Part shown: in pieces, positions 1 to 4,870 of the stretch
Layout: every line of letters starts with the position of its first letter
How positions within the stretch are numbered: the first letter of the stretch is position 1
Source of the DNA: Cytophagaceae bacterium UBA6715
GTDB taxonomy: Bacteria > Bacteroidota > Bacteroidia > Cytophagales > Spirosomataceae
Direction of reading: 5' to 3'
Assembly (NCBI GenBank): GCA_002454335.1
Contig: DKIP01000070.1
Location: forward strand, 2,299-9,100
Length of the DNA: 6,802 nt
Position numbers and translations under genes: made by a program
The notes under the pieces: generated by a model
The model's input: the letters and a program-made list of their open reading frames with translations, nothing else
Told to the model about the DNA's origin: nothing
Database searches by the model: none

Positions 1-57
1 GGTAAACGTGTTGATTTGCCCATTCAAGCATCCCTTGATTTTATACACAAGCTATGA
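1..57 (+). CDS. 3' end of an unidentified upstream gene (partial)
   Basis: Frame 1 is open from the left edge and ends at TGA (55-57), giving 18 residues: GKRVDLPIQASLDFIHKL. The stop overlaps the next start in an ATGA arrangement (54-57), the classic sign of translational coupling, so this is probably a real gene in the same operon as the genes that follow. The fragment is too short to identify. A tail of the form G-K-R-V-D-L-P-hydrophobic is reminiscent of Gfo/Idh/MocA-type oxidoreductase C-termini, but that is only a weak resemblance and I do not assign it. Confidence 0.55.
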   Translation, partial: GKRVDLPIQASLDFIHKL

Positions 58-929
58 CTCCACAATTGATTTTATATGCGGTACCTTTTTTCCTTCTAAC
101 GGTTCTTTTTGAATCGTGGTTGGCCTACAAAGAACACCGTGATTTTATTGAAGCCAAAGATTCCCTAACATCCATTGGGCTAGGACTAGGAAATTTAGCT
201 GTCGGTACGATTACCAAAAGCCTTGCATACGTTACCTATTTCTATGTTTATGACCATTGGCGTTTGGCCGATTTTCAATTCAATTGGTGGCCGGTTTGGG
301 TATTCGCATTTTTAGCGGAAGACATGACTTATTATTGGGTACATCGCATTTCACATGAAGTTCGATTTTATTGGGCCTCCCACATGGTGCACCATTCTTC
401 CCCGAAATACAATTTGGCAGCAGCTTTACGCCAAACTTGGACAGGTAATTTAACGGGAGGATTTCTGTTTTGGGCCTGGTTGCCTCTATTGGGCGTGCAC
501 CCGTTTATTGTGTTCTTTTTCCAACAAACCAGCTTGCTCTACCAATACTGGATTCATACCGAATTCATTCAAAAAATGCCTAATTGGTTCGAACAAGTAT
601 TTAATACGCCTTCGCATCACCGTGTACATCATGGAACGGATTTAGATTATTTAGATACGAATTATGCCGGTGTTTTAATTATTTGGGATCGAATTTTTGG
701 TTCATTCCAGTCGGAAAACACCCGCCCGCATTATGGCTTAACAAAACAAATTGAAAGTTATAATCCTGCTAAAATTGCCTTTTACGAGTGGGTGCAAATC
801 GGGAAGGATTTAGTCCATGCCAAAAGTATTAAACAAGTAGCAGGCTACCTGTTTGGCCCTCCGGGTTGGAGCGAAGATGGAAGCCGATTAACCGTTGAAC
901 AAATGCGTGCGCAAGCGAAAAAGAAATAA
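54..929 (+). CDS. Fatty acid hydroxylase / sterol desaturase family membrane di-iron enzyme
   Basis: A 291-residue integral membrane protein of the fatty acid hydroxylase superfamily, whose members use a di-iron centre and O2 to hydroxylate or desaturate lipids. The family histidine clusters are all visible: H97-x3-H101 (HRISH), H110-x2-H113-H114 (HMVHH), H168 in HTEF, and H189-x2-H192-H193 (HHRVHH). They are followed by the conserved tail block NYAG...WDRIFGSF (about 204-218). Hydrophobic segments lie at about 5-24, 40-66, 78-96 and 134-165, with the histidine clusters placed to face the cytoplasm, as is usual in the family. ATG 54 is chosen because it overlaps the preceding stop (ATGA) and begins right before the first membrane segment. 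The next gene starts 2 bases after the stop. The substrate cannot be told from sequence; sterols are unlikely in a typical bacterium, and a fatty acid, sphingoid or alkylglycerol-like lipid is equally possible. Confidence 0.9.
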   Translation: MTPQLILYAVPFFLLTVLFESWLAYKEHRDFIEAKDSLTSIGLGLGNLAVGTITKSLAYVTYFYVYDHWRLADFQFNWWPVWVFAFLAEDMTYYWVHRISHEVRFYWASHMVHHSSPKYNLAAALRQTWTGNLTGGFLFWAWLPLLGVHPFIVFFFQQTSLLYQYWIHTEFIQKMPNWFEQVFNTPSHHRVHHGTDLDYLDTNYAGVLIIWDRIFGSFQSENTRPHYGLTKQIESYNPAKIAFYEWVQIGKDLVHAKSIKQVAGYLFGPPGWSEDGSRLTVEQMRAQAKKK

Positions 930-931
930 TC

Positions 932-1705
932 ATGGATTTACAAGTTACAACCATGGCCGAGTGGGCCGCGAAGGGGGAAAGCCCCGACTTATTATTTTGG
1001 GTAGGTTGTGCGGGATCGTTTGATGACCGACATAAAAAAGTGACTCGTGCATTGGCAGAAATTCTGAACCATGTAGGAATAAAATTTGCTGTACTTGGAA
1101 CTGAAGAGGCATGTACGGGTGATCCGGCTAGACGCGCAGGAAATGAGTTTTTGTTTCAAATGCAAGCGATGCAAAACATCGAAGTGTTGAATATGTACAG
1201 TGTTCAAAAAATTGTCACTGCTTGTCCGCATTGTTTTAATACGTTGAAAAACGAATATCCATCCTTGGGTGGTACTTATGAGGTTATCCACCATAGTCAG
1301 TTATTGGCTGATTTATTAGCCGCCGGAAAAATTCAGTTCAACGAGCAAAAAGAAACCATTGCATTTCATGATTCATGCTATTTAGGACGTGGAAATGGTA
1401 TTTTTGAAGCACCGCGTGAAATTATTACTGGGCTGAAAAAAGAAGTAAAAGAATTAAAAAGTTGTCGGACCAAAGGCCTTTGTTGTGGTGCTGGTGGCGC
1501 TCAAGTATTCAAAGAACCCGAATCTGGAACGGAAGATGTTCAAGTAAAACGTACAGGTGAAATACTAGAATCTGGTGTAAATAAAGTAGCTTTGGGGTGT
1601 CCTTTCTGCATGGTTATGTTACAAGATGGCTTGAACAAATCCGGTAAGGAACATGAAATCCAAGTAGTCGATCTAGCTGAATTAGTTCAGCAAAGTTTAA
1701 AGTAA
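932..1705 (+). CDS. (Fe-S)-binding protein with two CCG (cysteine-rich) domains, HdrB/GlcF-like
   Basis: A 257-residue soluble protein with two cysteine-rich CCG modules of the type found in heterodisulfide reductase HdrB/HdrD, GlcF and LutA. Module 1 has C26, C61 and C98-x2-C101; module 2 has C149, C184-C185-G and C223-x2-C226. These cysteines normally bind a 4Fe-4S cluster and support electron transfer or disulfide chemistry. In module 1 the usual CCG pair is A60-C61-T-G, so one cysteine of the pair is missing; the block CTGDPARRAGNEF that follows is well kept. The start at 932 fits the family, because the LFWVGCAGSFDDR block begins about 20 residues in; a second in-frame ATG at 953 is possible but less likely. 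The gene sits 2 bases after the lipid hydroxylase gene and 1 base before the next one. Relatives in Bacteroidota usually accompany a larger ferredoxin-domain Fe-S protein, which is not inside this window. The exact reaction is unknown. Confidence 0.9.
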   Translation: MDLQVTTMAEWAAKGESPDLLFWVGCAGSFDDRHKKVTRALAEILNHVGIKFAVLGTEEACTGDPARRAGNEFLFQMQAMQNIEVLNMYSVQKIVTACPHCFNTLKNEYPSLGGTYEVIHHSQLLADLLAAGKIQFNEQKETIAFHDSCYLGRGNGIFEAPREIITGLKKEVKELKSCRTKGLCCGAGGAQVFKEPESGTEDVQVKRTGEILESGVNKVALGCPFCMVMLQDGLNKSGKEHEIQVVDLAELVQQSLK

Positions 1706-1706
1706 G

Positions 1707-2186
1707 ATGTATATACCTTTTGAGGAAATGCCAGCTCAGGCACGTATTTGGGTTTATCAAGCCTCTCGTAGCCTTCAAGCACAGGAACTTGATCAAATCA
1801 AGCAAACGTTAACACAATCTTGTCAAGTTTGGGAAGCACATGGTGCTCCTTTACAAGCTTCGTTTGAAATCAAATATAATCAAGTGATCATCGTAGCCGT
1901 AAATGAAGCTTTGAATGCTGCGTCGGGTTGTTCCATCGATGCATCGACACGTTGGTTTAAGGCGTTAGGTGAAGCCTTGCAGGTTGATTTTTTCAGTAGA
2001 GATGTGGCCGTAGTACGAAATGAGCAAGTGGAATTATTACCCTTGGGCCATTTAAAAAAAGCAGTTGAGTCTGGGAATTTGACCCACAAGGATCAAATTA
2101 TCACACCCTTATTGCAAACTGTTCAGCAATATCGCGAATCGTGGTTGAGCACGGCCGCTGATTCTTATTTAAAACGTTATTTTTAA
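1707..2186 (+). CDS. Bacteroidota-specific conserved protein, commonly mislabelled 'ABC transporter ATPase'
   Basis: A 159-residue protein of unknown function. I recognise the N-terminal pattern MYIPFEEMPAQARIWVYQ, the central WEAHGAPL (about 43-50) and SGCSIDAST (about 73-81), and the C-terminal ending YLKRYF from a family found next to CCG Fe-S proteins throughout Bacteroidota and often named 'ABC transporter ATPase'. The sequence does not support that name: there is no Walker A (GxxGxGKS/T), no LSGGQ signature and no Walker B, and the protein is too short for a nucleotide-binding domain. There is no signal peptide or membrane segment, so it should be cytoplasmic. One cysteine lies in the central SGCSID motif and another at about residue 40. 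It starts 1 base after the Fe-S gene and ends 1 base before the methionine sulfoxide reductase gene, in both cases as TAAGATG, so it is co-transcribed and probably translationally coupled. A role with the Fe-S protein is inferred from context only. Confidence 0.85.
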   Translation: MYIPFEEMPAQARIWVYQASRSLQAQELDQIKQTLTQSCQVWEAHGAPLQASFEIKYNQVIIVAVNEALNAASGCSIDASTRWFKALGEALQVDFFSRDVAVVRNEQVELLPLGHLKKAVESGNLTHKDQIITPLLQTVQQYRESWLSTAADSYLKRYF

Positions 2187-2187
2187 G

Positions 2188-2673
2188 ATGGCTGAAGATT
2201 TAATCATTCCCCAGGGCTCTCGTTCGGAACAATATGAAGCCCTTTTTCCGCAGATTCAAGGACTCATTGCGGGTGAAAATGACCTGACCGCTAACCTTGC
2301 AAATATTGCTGCGGCGATTAAAGAAGTTTTCGGATTTTTCTGGGTAGGTTTTTATTTAGTCAAAGAAAATCAATTGGTCTTAGGGCCCTTTCAAGGCCCC
2401 GTTGCCTGCACGCGTATTCCTTTTCACAAGGGCGTATGTGGACATGCATATACGATTGCCGAAACGGTGATTGTACCTGATGTAGAAGCCTTTCCAGGAC
2501 ACATTGCATGTGCATCTGCATCCAAATCTGAGATTGTTTTGCCCGTAAAAAATCAGGTTGGAGAAGTAACAATGGTGCTGGACGTCGACTCAGATGTGCT
2601 CAACGACTTTTCAGAAATAGACCAAAAAGGTCTCGAGAAAATTCTTGGGTTGATTAGCGAAGCTTGGCAATAA
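2188..2673 (+). CDS. msrC: Free methionine-(R)-sulfoxide reductase (GAF domain, fRMsr)
   Basis: A 161-residue single GAF-domain enzyme that reduces free methionine-R-sulfoxide to methionine, a cytoplasmic repair step after oxidative stress that is usually recharged by thioredoxin. The three family cysteines are present: C74 (VACTRI), C84 (KGVCGHAY) and C108 (GHIACAS). Their spacing of 10 and 24 residues equals that of the E. coli enzyme (C84, C94, C118). The flanking motifs VPDVEAFPGHIAC, SEIVLPV and LDVDSD are also kept, the last two supplying the acidic substrate-site residues E115, D132 and D134. One deviation is clear: the residue right after C108 is Ala109, where family members I know have Asp (ACD). 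ATG 2188 follows the previous stop by a single base. The 3' end overlaps the convergent psd gene by 20 bases. Length and motifs indicate an intact enzyme. Confidence 0.93.
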   Translation: MAEDLIIPQGSRSEQYEALFPQIQGLIAGENDLTANLANIAAAIKEVFGFFWVGFYLVKENQLVLGPFQGPVACTRIPFHKGVCGHAYTIAETVIVPDVEAFPGHIACASASKSEIVLPVKNQVGEVTMVLDVDSDVLNDFSEIDQKGLEKILGLISEAWQ

Positions 2674-3313
2674 CCGTTTCGCTACCTACCGGTTTATCCC
2701 CGATATTCACACAGATTTCGGCATCTAAGGGTAGATAAATGTCTATACGACTACCAAATTTGATGAAACCAAATTCTTGACCTTGTGTTACCTGGTCACC
2801 TTCTTTGACATACCAACAAATCCGTTTCGCAAGCGCGCCGGCAATTTGGCGGAATAATACTTCAGTTCCATTTTCGTGCTTCACAACACAAGTTGTGCGC
2901 TCATTTTCGGTGCTTGATTTTGGATGCCAAGCTACCAAGTATTTACCCGGATGGTATTTGAAATAAGTTACGATCCCTGAAATAGGATTGAAATTCACGT
3001 GCACGTTGATCGGTGACATGAAAATAGATACTTGTTTTCTTTTGCCTTTAAAATATTCGGGTTCTTCAACTTCTTCAATCACTACAACCTTGCCATCTGC
3101 CGGAGCGATGATATGCTTAGGATTAATTACCGTGTGACGTTTAGGAACACGGAAGAATTGTAAGATAATTAAATAGAATAGTGCCGTTATAACGATTACG
3201 ACTTCGCGTAGGATAGCTTGTTCGGGAAAAAAATAAGCCATTAGCCCATTAATCACTAAAACGATAAGTAAAGTACTGATTAATAATGATTTTCCTTCGC
3301 GGTGTAATGTCAT
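2654..3313 (-). CDS. psd: Phosphatidylserine decarboxylase proenzyme, short form
   Basis: A 219-residue proenzyme of the short phosphatidylserine decarboxylase class. It converts phosphatidylserine to phosphatidylethanolamine at the inner membrane and uses a pyruvoyl group made by self-cleavage. Two hydrophobic segments anchor the N-terminus (about 9-28 and 37-54). The catalytic elements are visible: PADGK with D73, NVHVNFNP with H105, and the cleavage motif FGSR at 186-189. Cleavage between G187 and S188 would give a beta chain of 187 residues and an alpha chain of 32 whose Ser188 becomes the pyruvoyl group. ATG 3311-3313 begins the usual short lead MTLHREG. In many Bacteroidota psd follows cdsA, but here it stands alone, with a divergent gene upstream and a convergent gene downstream, so it probably has its own promoter (TAnnTTTG box at 3352-3359). 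Its last 20 bases overlap the 3' end of the methionine sulfoxide reductase gene. Confidence 0.95.
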   Translation of the reverse strand: MTLHREGKSLLISTLLIVLVINGLMAYFFPEQAILREVVIVITALFYLIILQFFRVPKRHTVINPKHIIAPADGKVVVIEEVEEPEYFKGKRKQVSIFMSPINVHVNFNPISGIVTYFKYHPGKYLVAWHPKSSTENERTTCVVKHENGTEVLFRQIAGALAKRICWYVKEGDQVTQGQEFGFIKFGSRIDIYLPLDAEICVNIGDKPVGSETVIAKLR

Positions 3314-3325
3314 AAATCGAATTGT

Positions 3326-3349
3326 TTTACGCTATTTTTATAGCTTAAA
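3326..3349. repeat. Inverted repeat over the predicted psd start site
   Basis: The arms TTTACGCTAT (3326-3335) and ATAGCTTAAA (3340-3349) pair at 9 of 10 positions around a TTTT loop, with a perfect inner core GCTAT/ATAGC. It lies between the psd -7 box and the psd start codon and covers the predicted transcription start. It could be an operator for a dimeric regulator or form a small hairpin at the 5' end of the psd mRNA. The region is AT-rich, so chance is possible, although the GC-containing core makes it less trivial. Confidence 0.45.
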
Positions 3350-3351
3350 GA

Positions 3352-3359
3352 CAAAATTA
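3352..3359 (-). promoter_or_regulatory. Putative -7 promoter box of psd (TAATTTTG)
   Basis: Read on the minus strand, these bases are TAATTTTG, a full match to the Bacteroidota housekeeping sigma -7 consensus TAnnTTTG. Transcription would start near 3345 and leave a leader of about 32 nucleotides before the psd ATG. The -33 element is poor: the nearest TTTG-like sequence is a TTTA 22 bases upstream, where about 19 is typical, so the call rests on the -7 box and its position. Confidence 0.5.
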
Positions 3360-3407
3360 CTACATTTTTTGCGCCCTTACCTAAACAATATTCAATTTTT
3401 GTATAAA

Positions 3408-3421
3408 AAAAATGCATTTTT
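3408..3421. repeat. 14-base palindrome upstream of the kelch-like gene
   Basis: AAAAATGCATTTTT is perfectly self-complementary and lies 21 bases before the start codon at 3443, overlapping the imperfect promoter box at 3415-3422. The position suits an operator. In such an A/T-run context a palindrome of this size can arise by chance, so the functional call is weak even though the palindrome itself is certain. Confidence 0.35.
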
Positions 3422-3442
3422 GAGTTGATTTAAAATTATTGC

Positions 3443-4870
3443 ATGCGATTGTTTTCACAGCTAAACTTGTTTTTCATACTTCTCTTTGGGGCGATTCCCA
3501 TGTCAGCCCAAGTGTTTTCATGGCGTGAACCAGAATCATCTACTTGTTATAAAATTGATTTTACTTTGAATCGATTATATGAATCCAATGTGCAAGGTCA
3601 ATGGCAAGAGAAAGGTGAAGTGAAATACTTGAATGTGAAGTTGGGGGATTTGTATTCGAGTTCCAATGCAATTAATCCGATGAAATTAAAAGGTCGAAAA
3701 GGTACTTTTTTAGTCATGGAATGCAGTGGGCAAGTGTATTATTTTGATTTGGCTACTCGAACTATTTCCCGCGAAGATTTAACGTTTTATCGAGGTGCGA
3801 ATTGCCAAGCTGTACAATTTGCACGGAAAGATACTTTATATAGCTTGGGTGGATACGGGTTTTGGCAATCAACCAATGTCATGACTCAATTTAACTTTGT
3901 TTCAAAGGAATGGACTCATATTCTTGCCTCGGGTGAAATCCCCAAAGCTATTCATAAGAAGCGGGCCATTTATTTGCCTGGCATAGATCGATTCATCGTT
4001 TTAGGGAGCCATCGCATAAATCAAACAGAATCAGCGGATATTACCGAAAGTGATTATTCAATTTATGATTATCAGTTTTCCACTAAAAAATTTGTTAAGT
4101 TAGGTCAAGTCCACGAACCTTTATTGAGGCAACTTTTGGAAGGCGAGAGTAGTAATTTTATTCTCGCTATGGGGAGGTATATTGTCTTTTCTCCTTTTCA
4201 AGGCGTTCCAGGATATAACCATGATTTATTGTATATCATTGATGTTAAAGATTCGTTTAAAGCTTATTTATGGACAAATCCTGCCCGGTTCCAAATTCGT
4301 AAATTCATTGAGGAAAGAGGAATCATTTACAATGTATTTTCAAAAGGGGAAACGCTATTCTTGCCTCAAGCGCTCGAAACATATCCAGTAGGAGGGTTTA
4401 AAATTGTTGAAATTCCGATTAAAACGATGTTGGCTGAAAGTAAGCCTTTAGGGGCAATCATGGAAAGATCGTTGATCGATACGATGCAAGATTTTGCGCT
4501 TATCGGATTGGGTGTGCTTATCTTATTTTTTGTTTTACGTTTTCTAATTTCATTAAAACGCCGTAAAAAGAAGAATCAATTACGCATGATTCTTGGCCCT
4601 AATGAAAAACAATTTTTAGATTTTTTACGCCTTAATTACCGGCAAGGATATGTTTCTGGGCATCAAATAGTCGCCTTTTTTGGGAAACATAAAAGTAGCC
4701 CCGAATCGCAAAGGCAATTCAGGGCTAAATTAATTGAAGGTCTGAATAAATCGCTGGGAGTAATTTTCCCTGGCGAGCAAGTACTAGATATTCAGGCGGA
4801 TGATAAAGATCAACGGATGCTGACTTACCGACTTACTGATTCGATTTATCAAGCACTTAAAAAACTATAA
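3443..4870 (+). CDS. Kelch-like sensor protein with one membrane helix and a winged-helix-like cytoplasmic domain
   Basis: A 475-residue protein I cannot assign to a named family. Residues 1-22 form a signal peptide (MRL start, hydrophobic core, likely cleavage after A22). Residues about 23-345 are rich in beta-strand patterns. A kelch-type blade is visible at about 130-160 (LGGYGFW, then F150 and EW at 156-157), and a second similar unit runs at about 174-220 (FIVLGSH, then YDYQF and KKFVKL), which suggests a beta-propeller outside the inner membrane. A single membrane helix at about 352-370 is followed by KRRKKK, which places the C-terminus in the cytoplasm. Residues about 384-475 form a compact helical domain with a helix-turn-helix-like stretch: SGHQIVAFF (405-413), then a basic, polar helix from about 419 to 436 (PESQRQFRAKLIEGLN), then a DKDQRMLTYRL hairpin resembling a wing. 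The overall plan suggests a transmembrane one-component regulator, which is an inference. It is divergent from psd and overlaps the DPP IV gene by 6 bases at the 3' end. Confidence 0.75.
   Translation: MRLFSQLNLFFILLFGAIPMSAQVFSWREPESSTCYKIDFTLNRLYESNVQGQWQEKGEVKYLNVKLGDLYSSSNAINPMKLKGRKGTFLVMECSGQVYYFDLATRTISREDLTFYRGANCQAVQFARKDTLYSLGGYGFWQSTNVMTQFNFVSKEWTHILASGEIPKAIHKKRAIYLPGIDRFIVLGSHRINQTESADITESDYSIYDYQFSTKKFVKLGQVHEPLLRQLLEGESSNFILAMGRYIVFSPFQGVPGYNHDLLYIIDVKDSFKAYLWTNPARFQIRKFIEERGIIYNVFSKGETLFLPQALETYPVGGFKIVEIPIKTMLAESKPLGAIMERSLIDTMQDFALIGLGVLILFFVLRFLISLKRRKKKNQLRMILGPNEKQFLDFLRLNYRQGYVSGHQIVAFFGKHKSSPESQRQFRAKLIEGLNKSLGVIFPGEQVLDIQADDKDQRMLTYRLTDSIYQALKKL
4696..4727 (+). repeat. 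Inverted repeat inside the 3' part of the kelch-like gene
   Basis: TAGCCCCGAAT (4696-4706) and ATTCAGGGCTA (4717-4727) pair at 10 of 11 positions around a 10-base loop, with a single C/A mismatch. It lies in the codons for the putative DNA-contacting helix and is not followed by a T-run, so it is not an intrinsic terminator. It may be a chance consequence of the codons used. Confidence 0.4.

Larger units (their letters stand above)
3314..3442. promoter_or_regulatory. Divergent intergenic regulatory region between psd and the kelch-like gene
   Basis: This 129-base, strongly AT-rich spacer separates two divergently transcribed genes and must hold both promoters. On the minus strand it contains a perfect Bacteroidota -7 box for psd. 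On the plus strand only imperfect boxes are seen: CATTTTTG at 3415-3422 and AATTTTTG at 3394-3401, the latter with a TTTG 22 bases upstream at 3368-3371. Two inverted repeats are present, at 3326-3349 and 3408-3421. No Shine-Dalgarno sequence precedes either start codon; the leaders are A/T-rich, as is common in this phylum. Confidence 0.7.

Noticed and set aside
992..1294. Open frame on the minus strand opposite the CCG Fe-S gene
   Set aside because: It lies wholly inside a gene with clear family motifs, has no recognisable domain, and has a composition expected of an antisense shadow. The other short frames at 1614-1805, 1880-2089 and 2360-2572 (-), 4182-4391 and 5360-5629 (+), and 6295-6585 (-) were dropped for the same reason.
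2383..2399. GGGCC ... GGCCC inverted repeat in msrC
   Set aside because: It is a short stem inside codons for the LGPFQGPVAC block and is explained by Gly/Pro codons.
2672..2694. AACCG ... CGGTT inverted repeat just after the msrC stop
   Set aside because: It has only five pairs with a 13-base loop and no T-run, and it sits within the psd coding sequence, so it is not a convincing terminator.
3394..3422. Plus-strand promoter for the kelch-like gene
   Set aside because: Two TAnnTTTG-like boxes exist (AATTTTTG at 3394-3401 and CATTTTTG at 3415-3422), but each lacks the first T. The first has a TTTG 22 bases upstream and the second only 13, so I could not choose one and did not list a separate promoter.
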